Assembly: GCA_023663365.1 (NCBI GenBank)
Contig: JAMPHP010000007.1
Coordinates: forward strand, 1-64,000
DNA length: 64,000 bases
Direction: 5' to 3'
Origin: Muribaculaceae bacterium
GTDB lineage: Bacteria > Bacteroidota > Bacteroidia > Bacteroidales > Muribaculaceae
The position numbers and the translations under genes are program-made. Of the stretch, positions 18,499-27,964 are shown piece by piece. Below the pieces are notes generated by a model. It was not told the DNA's origin and made no database searches. It saw only the letters and a list, made by a program, of their open reading frames with translations. Each line of letters opens with the position of its first letter. Position 1 is the first letter of the stretch.

Positions 18499-20656
18499 TA
18501 CGGTCGCCGAGAGCTTCGGCCAGACGCTGCTGATAGGCCTTGTAGTCGGCAATGCGGCGCATGATGTCCATGGCTTTGTCGGCGTCGGCGGGCGCGAGCT
18601 CCATGAGCTGACGGGTGAGGTCGACGATGAGCTGCGACACTATGGCGTTGCGCAGCTCGCACACGGCACGTGGCACCAGTGCGGGCAGTTGATCCTGCTC
18701 TGTGGTGAAGTCGCCCTGCTTGGCGTAGATTTTCGAGAGGGTGTAGCGGTCGACCACAAGCTCTACGGCGGTATTGCGCACGATGTCGTCGGGCGAATTG
18801 ATGAGGTGCTGCTGCACGTACTGCACGTCGAAGTCGTTGATGCTGTCGCGGCGGAAATCCTTCATGAGCAGTTGGGCTTCGGCCTCTGCTTTCTCGATTT
18901 GCTGCATTGAGCCGCCGCTGCGGCGTATTTCCTCGCGCGCGTCTTCGAGCTTGCGCTCGGCCTCCACCTCAATCTCGGCTATGCGGCGCTCGCGGTCGAC
19001 TGTCCACGAGCCGGTGCGAAGCTCCCCTACGGCCTTGAATACGGCATCGAAATTCGGGCATGTGAAGGTGATGCTGTCCATGGCGAGCTCATCGCGGATA
19101 AGGTCGTAGACCGTGCAGGGCTTTATCGTGCCATCCTCGAGCTCAATATCCACGATGAACAGCAGGCCGTACCGCACCAGATAGCGTGCCAGCATCTCCT
19201 CGAATGGGCGCAGGCGGTTGTTGTCGAGGTTTAGCAGTGGAGTGGCCGCCTCGGGGGTGGCCTCGGCCTTGTCGATGTCGGAAATGGATGCCTGGGCAGC
19301 CTCGCGGCGGGCGTTCTTCTCGGCCTCTTCGTAGCGGCCGGTGATGAAGAGATTAAGCTGAGGTATAAGAACTTCCTCGGCGATGTGGAGCATACGCGAG
19401 CACTGCGAGATATACTCCTGCCGCTTCACGGGCTCATCGACGTGTGCTATCGTGCCGAGGATCACGTTCACCACCTTTGCGCGGGCTGTGGGGTCGGAGG
19501 CATCGACTTCTCTCATGAGCACTTCGGTCATGAAGGCTATGATGTCGCGCTCGTTTTCCTTGAGGTAAGTCTCCACCTGGCTTGCCGAGTGACTTTGGGC
19601 GAAAGAGTCGGGGTCGTCGCCGGGCGGCAGCAGGAGCACCTTCACGTCCATCTTCTCCGCCAAAAGCATCTTGATGCCACGCAGCGAGGCTTTTATGCCG
19701 GCGGCATCGGCGTCGTAGATTACGGTGACATTGTTTGTGAAGCGCCTGATGGCGCGTATCTGCCCCTCGGTGAGCGATGTGCCCGACGAAGCCACCACAT
19801 TCTCGACACCGGCCTGGTGCATCGAGATTACGTCGAGATAGCCTTCCACGAGTATGCACTTGTCGCGCTTGGCGATGGAGCTTTTTGCCTGGTAGAGGCC
19901 GTAGAGCTCGAGGTTCTTCTTGTAGATTACCGACTCGGGCGAGTTGACGTACTTGGCGATGGTCTTGTCGGAGCGCATGGTGCGGCCGCCGAAGCCCACC
20001 ACGCGGCCCGAGATGGTGTGGATGGGAAACATCACGCGGCCGCGGAAGCGGTCGTAGAGCGATTGTTTGCCCTCGCGCTCGCTCACGCCGGCAAGGCCCG
20101 TGTCGATGAGGTACTTATCCTTGTAGCCGGCCTCGCGGGCGGCATCGAGAAGCGCCGTGGAGCGGTCGAGGGAGTAGCCCAGGTGGAAGCGCTCTATCAT
20201 GGCATCGTTGAGGCCTCGGTGGCGGAAGTACTGCAGCGCCACATCGCGGCCGTCGGGGGTGGCGGTGAGGTTGTGCTTGAATTGCTTGAGTGCGAAGTCG
20301 TTGACGGCGAGCATTGCTTCGCGGTCGTTCTCGGCCTCACGCTCTTCTGCCGACAGTTCTTTCTCGACAATCTCGATGTTGTACTTGCGGGCGAGGTAGC
20401 GGAGCGCTTCCTGATAGCTCATCTGCTCGTGCTCCATGATGAAGTTGACGGGCGAGCCGCCTTTGCCGCAGCTGAAGCACTTGCAGATGTTGCGGGCTTT
20501 GTTTACCGAGAACGAAGGCGTGCGCTCGTTGTGGAAAGGGCACAGACCCTTGTAGTTGGCACCGGAGCGGCGCAACTTCACGAAGTCGCTCACGACGTCG
20601 ACGATGTCGGCGGCATCGAGGATGCGGTTTACTGTTTCCTGATCTATACGTCCCAC
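18473..20656 (-). CDS. dnaG: DNA primase DnaG
   Basis: 727 residues. The CHC2 zinc finger is intact (Cys39, His42, Cys60, Cys63), followed by the RNA-polymerase catalytic core with GFGGRTM and a Toprim domain (VEGYLDV, then YDADAAG). The long C-terminal region should bind DnaB helicase. It synthesises RNA primers at the replication fork. The start codon is GTG at 20656, chosen because residues GRIDQETVNRILDAADIVDVV begin the family's N-terminus at once and no ATG is better placed. Overlaps the 3' end of the comEC gene by 26 bp. Confidence 0.95.
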   Translation of the reverse strand: MGRIDQETVNRILDAADIVDVVSDFVKLRRSGANYKGLCPFHNERTPSFSVNKARNICKCFSCGKGGSPVNFIMEHEQMSYQEALRYLARKYNIEIVEKELSAEEREAENDREAMLAVNDFALKQFKHNLTATPDGRDVALQYFRHRGLNDAMIERFHLGYSLDRSTALLDAAREAGYKDKYLIDTGLAGVSEREGKQSLYDRFRGRVMFPIHTISGRVVGFGGRTMRSDKTIAKYVNSPESVIYKKNLELYGLYQAKSSIAKRDKCILVEGYLDVISMHQAGVENVVASSGTSLTEGQIRAIRRFTNNVTVIYDADAAGIKASLRGIKMLLAEKMDVKVLLLPPGDDPDSFAQSHSASQVETYLKENERDIIAFMTEVLMREVDASDPTARAKVVNVILGTIAHVDEPVKRQEYISQCSRMLHIAEEVLIPQLNLFITGRYEEAEKNARREAAQASISDIDKAEATPEAATPLLNLDNNRLRPFEEMLARYLVRYGLLFIVDIELEDGTIKPCTVYDLIRDELAMDSITFTCPNFDAVFKAVGELRTGSWTVDRERRIAEIEVEAERKLEDAREEIRRSGGSMQQIEKAEAEAQLLMKDFRRDSINDFDVQYVQQHLINSPDDIVRNTAVELVVDRYTLSKIYAKQGDFTTEQDQLPALVPRAVCELRNAIVSQLIVDLTRQLMELAPADADKAMDIMRRIADYKAYQQRLAEALGDRIILPKSRS

Positions 20657-20685
20657 GGCTACATTATATTACAGATATTATAGTA

Positions 20686-22086
20686 TTAAATTTTGCCCTG
20701 CTTGAGCGCTTCGGTGTAGCGGTCGATTTTGCGCAGGGTGGCGGGGATAGGTATGGCTTGCGGGCAGTGACTCACGCATGCTCCGCAGGCTATGCAGCGC
20801 GAAGCCTGTCGGAGGCGTGGCACGGCCTTGTCGTAGCCGTAGAGGAAAGCGCGTCGGGCACGGTCGTAGTTGGGGTCGAGGGTGTCGCGGGGCACGAAGT
20901 CGTCGTTGATGCAGCGGTTGTAGTGTGCGAAAACGGCGGGAATATCCACACCGTAGGGGCAGGGCATGCAGTACTTGCAGTCGGTGCACGGCACGGTGTT
21001 GTTCTCGAGTATTTCCACTGCGCAGCGCTGCAGGAAGGCATCTTCATCGGCGCTGAGCGGCTTCAGGGGCGAGTAAGTGGCTATGTTGTCGCGCAGATGC
21101 TCCATGCGGTTCATGCCGCTGAGCACGGTGAGCACGCCCTCGGGCGTGCCTGCGTAGCGGAACGCCCACGAGGCGATGCTGCTGTCGGGCTGCCGCTCCT
21201 TCATCTTGCGGGCTATGGGCTTGGGCACCGAGGCAAGTCGGCCACCCAGAAGCGGCTCCATGATCACGGTGGGTATTCCTCGCCGGTGCAGCTCGCCGTA
21301 GAGGTATTCGGCGTCGGTGTTTCGGGGGTTGATTTCCTTGGCGTGATGCCAGTCGATGTAGTTGAGCTGAATTTGTGCGAAATCCCACTTCACCTCACCG
21401 CGGTCCATCATAGCCAGCAGGTGGTCGAATACCTCCACATCGCCGTGGTACGAGAAGCCGAGGTTGCGCACCACGCCTTTGCTGCGCTGCTCGAGGAGAT
21501 AGTCGAGCATGCCGTTGGCGATGTATCGGCCGTTCCAGTTCTCCATGCCGCCCATGCCTATGCCGTGGAGCAGCAGATAGTCGATATAGTCGGTGCGGAG
21601 ATTTCGGAGCGAGGCTTCGAACATCTCCTGCGACTTCTCACGGCTCCATGTGGCCGGAGCGAAGTTCGAGAGCTTGGTGGCAATGAAGTAAGAGTCGCGC
21701 GGATGTCGGGCCAAGGCCGCGCCCGTGGCGGCTTCCGACATGCCTTTGCAGTAGGCGGGCGAGGTGTCGAAGTAGTTCACGCCGCCCTCGAGCGCGGCAT
21801 CTATGAGCTCGTTGATAGCCTCCTGGTCGAGGGTGTCGTCGTCGGTGCCGTCGCGCATCCCTATGGTGGGGAAGCGCATACAGCCGAAGCCGAGAATCGA
21901 CACTTCATCGCCCGTGGATGGGTTGCGGCGCATGGTCATGCCACCTTCGGGAGCCTCTTCCGAGCTGTCGGCGGAGCTCTTCACGCCGCAGGCAGCCAGC
22001 GCTCCTGCAGCGGCGAATATACCGGCATTGCGGAGGAAACGGCGGCGGCCGGTGTCGGCCTGTTTGCTTATGTCGTGCTTGCTCAT
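20686..22086 (-). CDS. Tat-exported aldo/keto reductase with 4Fe-4S tail
   Basis: 466 residues starting at ATG 22086. The N-terminus has a twin-arginine signal (GRRRFLRNAG, residues 13-22) ending in a lipobox LAAC (Cys33), so it is probably a Tat-exported lipoprotein. Residues ~50-330 are an aldo/keto reductase TIM barrel (ILGFGCMRFP, GVNYFDTSPAYCKGMSE). The C-terminal ~130 residues carry two ferredoxin-like Cys sets (CTDCKYCMPCPYG and CIACGACVSHCPQ). Inferred role: periplasmic redox enzyme that exchanges electrons with the adjacent polyferredoxin; the substrate is unknown. It overlaps the upstream gene by four bases (22083-22086). The open frame extends further 5', but only inside the neighbouring gene. 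Confidence 0.88.
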   Translation of the reverse strand: MSKHDISKQADTGRRRFLRNAGIFAAAGALAACGVKSSADSSEEAPEGGMTMRRNPSTGDEVSILGFGCMRFPTIGMRDGTDDDTLDQEAINELIDAALEGGVNYFDTSPAYCKGMSEAATGAALARHPRDSYFIATKLSNFAPATWSREKSQEMFEASLRNLRTDYIDYLLLHGIGMGGMENWNGRYIANGMLDYLLEQRSKGVVRNLGFSYHGDVEVFDHLLAMMDRGEVKWDFAQIQLNYIDWHHAKEINPRNTDAEYLYGELHRRGIPTVIMEPLLGGRLASVPKPIARKMKERQPDSSIASWAFRYAGTPEGVLTVLSGMNRMEHLRDNIATYSPLKPLSADEDAFLQRCAVEILENNTVPCTDCKYCMPCPYGVDIPAVFAHYNRCINDDFVPRDTLDPNYDRARRAFLYGYDKAVPRLRQASRCIACGACVSHCPQAIPIPATLRKIDRYTEALKQGKI

Positions 22087-23627
22087 ATAGTGCTGTGGAC
22101 GGAGGCGCCCTCTACGTAGATGGCGGCGCGCTTGGTTGATAGTTGGCCCGCTGTACCGCAGGGGCAATGATATTCGCAAGAGCCGCAGCCGATGCAGCGG
22201 CTTTCGTCGACGGCGGGGCGGCGGTTGCCGTTCTCGCCCTTGACCATGGTGATGGCTCCGGCGGGGCAGTGGCGGCTGCAGTTGCCGCAGGCCTGCCCGT
22301 AGGCCGCCGATATGCAGGTGGCGGTGTCGACACGCGCCGTGCCTGTCTTGACGGAGCTCTTTGTGGCAGCATCGATGGGCTTTATCGCCCCGGTGGGGCA
22401 GACTTCGCCGCAGGCTGTGCACTCGGGGCGGCAGAAGCCGTCGGTGAATACCATCACGGGCTGCATGAAGCCCTCAGGTGCTGTCGATGGCTTGAGCACC
22501 TCGTTGGGGCATCGGCTCACACACAGCTGGCAGGCCGTGCAGTGCGAGCGGAAGTGCCGCAGGCTCACGGCTCCGGGTGGTACCGCCGGAGCGCTGCCTG
22601 TGTGGCGCTGCTTTTTCTTAAGCGGAGCGAGGCCACCGTCGGTAAACTTGTCGGCAGCCGAAGCCGCGGCGGCACCGGCCACGATAGCCGTGCCCACCAG
22701 GAAGCTGCGGCGCCCGGCATCGGTGGCTGCCTGCGCCTCTTTTGCGGCGGGCTTGGCCTTGGGGCGAAGCCCGTATGATATGGCTCCTTCGCTGCAGTTG
22801 TTGATGCAGTCCATGCACACCACGCAGCGCGAGAGGTCGATGCGGTGATTTTTGGTGTCGATGCACTTGGCTTTGCAGTGCCTGCCGCAGGAGCCGCAGC
22901 GGGTGCACTTCGAGGTGTCGATAATAGGGCGGAGCAGCGAGAAGCGTGAGAGCAGGCCAAGCAACGAGCCCACGGGGCACACGGTGTTGCAGTAGCCACG
23001 GCCTGTGCGCCATGCGAATATAGCCACAAGCACGAAGCTCAATGCCGCCACGATGCCTACTGCCAGGCTCAGACCGGCCTGCCACGAGGGTACCGAGGCA
23101 AAGGGGTAGGAGCCGCGAGCGGCAGCGGCTTCGCCAAGCGAGTCGGCGGCTGCACGCCATGCAGGCACTATGATCTGCGAGGCGATGCGCCCGAAGATGC
23201 TGTAGGGGTCGAGCAGCCCGGCGAAACTCATGGGGATGATGGAGAGCAGGCCTGCGGCAGCCACGATGATGAAAAGAACGAGGAAGACTGCGCGCCAGAG
23301 GGTGCGGCTCTTCTCGTAGCGGTAGAGGCCGAGGCGCCGCTTGTTCTTGCGGGCGCATACGCGGCGCAGCCATGCCACGCAATCCTGCATAATACCCAGC
23401 GGGCATATCACCGAGCAGTAGATGCGCCCGAATATCAGGGTGAGCGCGGCAAGCAGCGCTATCGCCGCGAGGTTGGCCGCCAGAAGAGCGGGCACAAGCT
23501 GTATTTTAGCAAGTACCGCGAGGTGGGCTCCCACAGCGCCGGTGAAGTCGGCGAACAGCAGCACCAGGCCGAGGCCCACAAGGAGCCCCGCCGCTATCCT
23601 GAGATATTTCAGCGAGTGAGATTTCAT
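22083..23627 (-). CDS. NapH/NosR-like membrane polyferredoxin fused to a Tat-type ferredoxin domain
   Basis: 514 residues from ATG 23627 (an ATG 30 bases earlier is less likely, as it overlaps the promoter-proximal leader). Residues ~1-230 carry about five membrane helices with two CxxxCP motifs (Cys71-Cys75 and Cys213-Cys217), as in NapH, NosR and RdxA. Cys clusters follow at 241-251 and 268-278. At 305-312 an internal twin-arginine motif GRRSFLVG precedes a hydrophobic stretch, and then further ferredoxin Cys sets lie at 363-373, 403-410, 447-454 and 478-488. The layout is that of NapH joined to NapG. Inferred role: membrane electron relay from quinol to the adjacent periplasmic reductase. 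Confidence 0.85.
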   Translation of the reverse strand: MKSHSLKYLRIAAGLLVGLGLVLLFADFTGAVGAHLAVLAKIQLVPALLAANLAAIALLAALTLIFGRIYCSVICPLGIMQDCVAWLRRVCARKNKRRLGLYRYEKSRTLWRAVFLVLFIIVAAAGLLSIIPMSFAGLLDPYSIFGRIASQIIVPAWRAAADSLGEAAAARGSYPFASVPSWQAGLSLAVGIVAALSFVLVAIFAWRTGRGYCNTVCPVGSLLGLLSRFSLLRPIIDTSKCTRCGSCGRHCKAKCIDTKNHRIDLSRCVVCMDCINNCSEGAISYGLRPKAKPAAKEAQAATDAGRRSFLVGTAIVAGAAAASAADKFTDGGLAPLKKKQRHTGSAPAVPPGAVSLRHFRSHCTACQLCVSRCPNEVLKPSTAPEGFMQPVMVFTDGFCRPECTACGEVCPTGAIKPIDAATKSSVKTGTARVDTATCISAAYGQACGNCSRHCPAGAITMVKGENGNRRPAVDESRCIGCGSCEYHCPCGTAGQLSTKRAAIYVEGASVHSTI

Positions 23628-23654
23628 TGATGTGATACCGATTGGTTGTAAGTA

Positions 23655-23662
23655 CAAAGGTA
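23655..23662 (-). promoter_or_regulatory. -7 box upstream of the polyferredoxin gene
   Basis: The minus strand reads TACCTTTG (TAnnTTTG) 28 bp before the start at 23627. The -33 region has only a GAAA/TTTC near 23685, so it is a partial match. The rest of 23628-23747 is AT-rich and shows no other clear signal. Confidence 0.5.
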
Positions 23663-23747
23663 CGCAAAAAACTTTTTAAGGAGTGAAAAAACAGAAGTGC
23701 GGCACCGATTGTTTAAAGTCTATTAACAACTCATCACCTCATCCACA

Positions 23748-25028
23748 ATGAAAAGACATTTCATGCTGCCGCTGCTTGCTTTTGCAGCCATGGGCGCAAG
23801 CGCTCAAATCACCACCGACACTATCCCCACACGCGCTATTGTGCTCACAGGCAACCCCGACCAGCCATCGACGCGCACCAACGTGGCCATACTCTACTCA
23901 CGAGCCAATCTGGCTTTCCGCGACCCGGCCGCGCCCCGCTTCCTCCTGCTCGACAAGAAGGGTAAGGTGGCCTTAGGCATAGGCGGCTACGTGAAAGCCG
24001 TGGGCGAATACGACTTCGGAGGTGTGGTGAGCAACACCGATTGCTTCGACCCGCACCTCATCGACGTGCCACGCAACCCCGCCAACAAAGAGCGCCTTGC
24101 GGCATCGGTGGCTCACTCCACGGTGTTTCTTAAACTCGTGACAAGCCCCACACGCTTGGGGCGCGTGATAGTGTATGTGCAGACCAATTTCACCGGCAAC
24201 AACTATAACTACGGCGTGTACCTCGATCAAGCCTACGCCACCGTAGGCCACGTGACCGTGGGTAAGGCCCGAAGCACCTTCGCCGACCCCGCCGCCATGG
24301 CTCCCACCATCGACGACCAGGGCCCTGCCGGTGAAGTGACCACCAAGAACCTCCTTGTGCAGTATGCGAGCCCTTCGTACAAAGGCTTCTCCTACGCAAT
24401 CTCGGCCGAACTTCCGTCGGCCAAGTATACCCTCGGCGAGCAGGCCAAGGCCATCCCGCAGCGATTTCCCGACATCCCGGCGTACGTGCAGTATGCTTGG
24501 GGTAAAAATGCCGACAATCATATCCGCGCCGCCGGCATCCTGCGCCGCCTCAGCTACCGCGACGAGGCTGCCGGAGCCAACCGCTTCGTCACCGGTTGGG
24601 GCGTGCAGATGAGCACCGTGGCAGCTATCGTAGGCCGCCTTAAGTTCTTCGGCGAGATTACCTATGGCAAGGGCATCGCCCACTATATCAACGACCTCTC
24701 CGGCCAGGGGTATGATCTGGTGTACAGCACTGCCGACGGCGGCTCCATGAAAGCACCGGCAGCCCTCGGCTGGTCGGTGGGCCTGCAGCACTACTTCACC
24801 GACAATGTGATGATGAGTGCCGCATACAGCCAGACGCGCCTCTTCGACAGCTCGGCCCTGCAGCCCGACACCTATCGCAACGCACGCTACCTTGCGGCAA
24901 ACATCTACTACCGCCCGCTCGACGACCTCCGCCTGGGCCTGGAGTATCTCTACGGCAGCCGTGAGGACATCAACGGCCTGTCGGGCCATGCCAACCGCCT
25001 TCAGGCCATGGTGCAGTACAGTTTCTAA
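23748..25028 (+). CDS. Outer-membrane porin-like beta-barrel
   Basis: 426 residues. A signal peptide (residues 1-19, cleaved after GASAQ) precedes a short plug-like N-terminus and a long series of amphipathic strands ending in Phe (QAMVQYSF), consistent with a 16-18-strand trimeric porin related to the DcaP-like/phosphate-selective porin group. It should allow diffusion of small anionic solutes across the outer membrane; the substrate is not evident. It is divergent from the polyferredoxin gene and 84 bp upstream of the glutaminase-like gene on the same strand. Confidence 0.8.
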   Translation: MKRHFMLPLLAFAAMGASAQITTDTIPTRAIVLTGNPDQPSTRTNVAILYSRANLAFRDPAAPRFLLLDKKGKVALGIGGYVKAVGEYDFGGVVSNTDCFDPHLIDVPRNPANKERLAASVAHSTVFLKLVTSPTRLGRVIVYVQTNFTGNNYNYGVYLDQAYATVGHVTVGKARSTFADPAAMAPTIDDQGPAGEVTTKNLLVQYASPSYKGFSYAISAELPSAKYTLGEQAKAIPQRFPDIPAYVQYAWGKNADNHIRAAGILRRLSYRDEAAGANRFVTGWGVQMSTVAAIVGRLKFFGEITYGKGIAHYINDLSGQGYDLVYSTADGGSMKAPAALGWSVGLQHYFTDNVMMSAAYSQTRLFDSSALQPDTYRNARYLAANIYYRPLDDLRLGLEYLYGSREDINGLSGHANRLQAMVQYSF

Positions 25029-25112
25029 AGTCTCAAAAAGTTTCTTAATCGGTAGAACATTGGAGCTCACGCGCTCGTTGGAGCACTTGAAATCGAAAAC
25101 TTACTACTGATT

Positions 25113-26045
25113 ATGGAAAGAAAAATATCGTTTGCCGACGTGCAGAAGGCCGTCGACGAAGCCTTCGAGCAGTTCAAGAGTGATAAAGACGGAGCCATCG
25201 ACCCCCGAGTGCAGGCCGTGAGCAAAGCCGGTGCCTTCGGCATCTCCGTGGTGCTCACCGACGGTCGCTCTGTGGATAAGGGCGATGCCGACTCGCTCTT
25301 CGTGCTCGGACCTATCGTGAAACTCCCGCTCTCGGTGGTTCTTCTCACTCAGAACAAGCCCGAGGAGCTCGTCAGGAAGTCGGGCCACTGCCTTTGCGGC
25401 TGCCATCGCCACAAACATGCCGACCTCGACCTGCCCTTCGGTCTGCACGGACTGCGTGCGGTGAGCGCCGTGCAGCCCGTGGGCGACCGCGAGGGCAAGA
25501 TGGGTGTGATCAACAACATGATATATGCCCTGAGCGGAAGCGAGCCGGCCTTCGACGATGACCTCTACCGCAGATATACCGACGCACTGGCCGGAGGCAC
25601 GCTCGCCGGGCAGCTCTCCGAAGCAGGTGTGAACTTGCTCGACGATGCAGCCCTAAGCGCCGACCTCTATAGCCGCCTCCTCTCACTGAAAATGTCGGCC
25701 CGTCAGCTCGCTGCCATGGGCGCCACCGTGGCCGCCGACGGGCGCAATCCCTACAGCGGTGAGTATGCCTTCGACGGCGACACGGCGCAGAGCGTCGTGG
25801 CCATGATGGCAACTCACGGCAAGCACTTCATCAAGCCCTGGATGATGCTCACAGGTGTGCCGGCCCGCAAGAGCTACGCCGGCGGCATAGTGGCTGTGAT
25901 GCCCGGCTTCGGCGCAATAGCGGCCTACGCCCCCGAGGTCGACGAGCGCGGCCTTTCAGTGAAAGCCGCTCAGGCCGTGAGGTATATAGCCAATACCCTT
26001 GGCCTGAATGTGTATGCCTCGGCGCGCGTCGAAGTAGAGAAGTAA
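25113..26045 (+). CDS. Glutaminase-family protein, catalytic serine missing
   Basis: 310 residues, close to the length of glutaminase [18 protein letters not shown] (42-58) and the C-terminal [30 protein letters not shown] region match the Ser-dependent glutaminase fold. However, the SxxK motif reads PIVK (67-70), so the nucleophilic Ser is Pro67, and the INAG-type Asn motif is replaced by LHGLRAV (111-117). Residues 91-102 form a Cys/His cluster ([12 protein letters not shown]) absent from the classical enzymes. It is therefore either a pseudoenzyme or a metal-binding variant. An alternative for the Cys/His stretch is a pair of compensating frameshifts, since the +1 frame reads [11 protein letters not shown] after the SG. 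Cytoplasmic. Confidence 0.7.
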   Translation: MERKISFADVQKAVDEAFEQFKSDKDGAIDPRVQAVSKAGAFGISVVLTDGRSVDKGDADSLFVLGPIVKLPLSVVLLTQNKPEELVRKSGHCLCGCHRHKHADLDLPFGLHGLRAVSAVQPVGDREGKMGVINNMIYALSGSEPAFDDDLYRRYTDALAGGTLAGQLSEAGVNLLDDAALSADLYSRLLSLKMSARQLAAMGATVAADGRNPYSGEYAFDGDTAQSVVAMMATHGKHFIKPWMMLTGVPARKSYAGGIVAVMPGFGAIAAYAPEVDERGLSVKAAQAVRYIANTLGLNVYASARVEVEK

Positions 26046-26064
26046 TCAATGCACCCACAGCATA

Positions 26065-26115
26065 TTGCCGGCACAGGCTGGATTTGATTATCCGCCCGCG
26101 CCGGCAACTTTTTTT
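26065..26115 (+). terminator. Terminator after the glutaminase-like gene
   Basis: Inverted repeat TTGCCGGC / GCCGGCAA (26065-26072, 26100-26107) followed by CTTTTTTTT, 20 bp after the stop. Confidence 0.75.
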
Positions 26116-26151
26116 GCCGCAAGCTTGTTTTTCTCTAAAATAGACTTCTGT

Positions 26152-27474
26152 ATGAAAAAAGCAGCAAACACACCCAAGGCACGTGCCTTGGCATATCACC
26201 GATATCCCCGCCCCGGCAAAACGGAGGTTGTGCCTACCAAGCCCTTCGGCACTGCCGCCGACCTCTCGCTGGCCTACTCGCCCGGCGTGGCTTTCCCATG
26301 CCTTGAGATTGCCGCCGATGCCGACAACATATATAAATATACCAACCGCGGCAACACCGTGGCCGTGGTCTCCAACGGCACGGCGGTGCTCGGCCTCGGC
26401 AACATCGGAGCCAAGGCATCGAAGCCCGTGATGGAGGGCAAGGCGATGCTCTTCAAGATATTCGCCGGTATCGATGCCTTCGATATCGAAGTCGATGCCA
26501 CCGACCCGCAGCAGATGGTCGACATCGTCAAGGCCATCACGCCGGGCTTCGGAGGCATCAACCTCGAGGACATCAAAGCGCCCGAGTGCTTCGCTGTGGA
26601 GCAGGGGCTCATAGAAGCCTGCGATATACCCGTGATGCACGACGACCAGCACGGCACTGCCGTGATAGTGGGTGCCGCCATGCTCAACGCACTCAAGGTG
26701 CAGAATAAGCGCATCGAGGATATACGCCTGGTGGTCAACGGCGCCGGTGCCGCTGCCATAGCGTGCACCAAATTGCTGCTGAGCCTCGGGCTAAGGCGGG
26801 AGCGTGTGGTGATGTGCGACAGCAAGGGTGCGATACGCACCGACCGCCCCGGTCTGTCGGAGCAGAAGCGCGCTTTCGCCACCGATCGCCCCGGGATAGT
26901 CACGCTCGCCGACGCCCTCGCCGGCGCCGATGCCTTCCTTGGCCTCTCCGTGGCTGATGTGCTCACGCCCGCCATGCTCGCATCCATGGCTCCGAAGCCT
27001 ATAGTGTTCGCGCTCGCCAACCCCGACCCCGAGATTGCCCGCGATGCCGCCATGGCTACCCGCACGGACCTTGTCTACGCCACCGGCCGCAGCGACTATC
27101 CAAACCAGATCAACAATGTGCTCGGATTCCCCTATATATTCCGTGGCGCCCTCGACTGCCGTGCAAGCGCCATCAACGAGGCCATGAAGGTGGCTGCGGC
27201 GCGGATAATAGCACAGATGGCCCGCGAGCCCGCCGACGACCGCCTTCGCGAGCTCTATCCCGGCGAAAAGCTCGAGTTCGGCCCCGACTATATCCTGCCT
27301 AAGCCCTTCGACAGGCGCCTGCTTACCGCCGTGCCGCCCGAAGTGGCACGTGCCGCTGCCGATAGCGGTGTGGCGCGAAAGCCCATCGCCGACTACGAAG
27401 CCTACGGCAGGCGCCTGGCCCGCTATGTGGAGGATACCGACAGTCACCTCCGCGAGCTCCTTTCGGTGGGTTGA
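26152..27474 (+). CDS. Malic enzyme (NAD(P)-dependent, short form)
   Basis: 440 residues from ATG 26152; an upstream in-frame ATG at 26065 falls in the terminator hairpin and is rejected. It decarboxylates malate to pyruvate. Visible are the N-terminal [18 protein letters not shown] and [11 protein letters not shown] motifs, the metal and malate site [11 protein letters not shown], and the dinucleotide loop [10 protein letters not shown]. It lacks the phosphotransacetylase domain of MaeB-type hybrid enzymes and so is the short form. It is monocistronic between two terminators. Confidence 0.93.
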   Translation: MKKAANTPKARALAYHRYPRPGKTEVVPTKPFGTAADLSLAYSPGVAFPCLEIAADADNIYKYTNRGNTVAVVSNGTAVLGLGNIGAKASKPVMEGKAMLFKIFAGIDAFDIEVDATDPQQMVDIVKAITPGFGGINLEDIKAPECFAVEQGLIEACDIPVMHDDQHGTAVIVGAAMLNALKVQNKRIEDIRLVVNGAGAAAIACTKLLLSLGLRRERVVMCDSKGAIRTDRPGLSEQKRAFATDRPGIVTLADALAGADAFLGLSVADVLTPAMLASMAPKPIVFALANPDPEIARDAAMATRTDLVYATGRSDYPNQINNVLGFPYIFRGALDCRASAINEAMKVAAARIIAQMAREPADDRLRELYPGEKLEFGPDYILPKPFDRRLLTAVPPEVARAAADSGVARKPIADYEAYGRRLARYVEDTDSHLRELLSVG

Positions 27475-27496
27475 GGCTGAGATTTAAGATAATAAG

Positions 27497-27538
27497 CTCC
27501 GCGACTGCAAGAAAAATTTGCAGTCACGGAGTTTTTTT
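27497..27538 (+). terminator. Terminator of malic enzyme, overlapping the rpsF promoter
   Basis: Inverted repeat CTCCGCGACTGCAA / TTGCAGTCACGGAG (27497-27510, 27518-27531, one mismatch) followed by seven T. The TTTG of the next promoter lies at the loop/3'-arm junction. Confidence 0.85.
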
Positions 27539-27548
27539 CGTATCTTTG
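27517..27548 (+). promoter_or_regulatory. Promoter of rpsF-rpsR-rplI
   Basis: TTTG (27517-27520), 20 bp, then TATCTTTG (27541-27548): a perfect Bacteroidetes promoter. The -33 element is inside the preceding terminator hairpin. rpsF starts at 27599. Confidence 0.85.
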
Positions 27549-27598
27549 CAGCCGGAAAAACAAATCCGACAACTAATCACTTAATTATCAACCTAACA

Positions 27599-27961
27599 AT
27601 GCAGTACGAAACCGTTTTCATTTTAACTCCCGTTTTGTCTGATGCTCAGATGAAGGAAGCGGTAGAAAAGTTCGCTAAGGTCCTCACCGACAACGGTGCT
27701 GAGATCGTCAACAGCGAAGAGTGGGGTCTGCGCAAGCTCGCCTATCCCATCGACAAGAAATCCACCGGATTTTACAGCCTGATCGAATTTAACGCCGATC
27801 CCCAGGTTATCCGCAAACTCGAGACCGCTTACCGCCGCGACGAACGTGTCCTCCGTTGGCTCACTTTCCGTCAAGACAAATATGCAGCACAGTACGCCGC
27901 CAAGCGCCGCGCCCGCCGTGCAGCTCAACCCCAAGCACCCGTAGAAAACAAGGAGGACTAA
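27599..27961 (+). CDS. rpsF: 30S ribosomal protein S6
   Basis: 120 residues from ATG 27599; an upstream in-frame ATG at 27518 lies before the promoter's -7 box and cannot be used. The sequence begins [13 protein letters not shown], with GLRKLAYPI and VLRWLTFR, all typical of S6, and has a basic Ala/Arg-rich tail. S6 binds the central domain of 16S rRNA together with S18, encoded next (3 bp gap). Confidence 0.96.
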   Translation: MQYETVFILTPVLSDAQMKEAVEKFAKVLTDNGAEIVNSEEWGLRKLAYPIDKKSTGFYSLIEFNADPQVIRKLETAYRRDERVLRWLTFRQDKYAAQYAAKRRARRAAQPQAPVENKED

Positions 27962-27964
27962 ATC

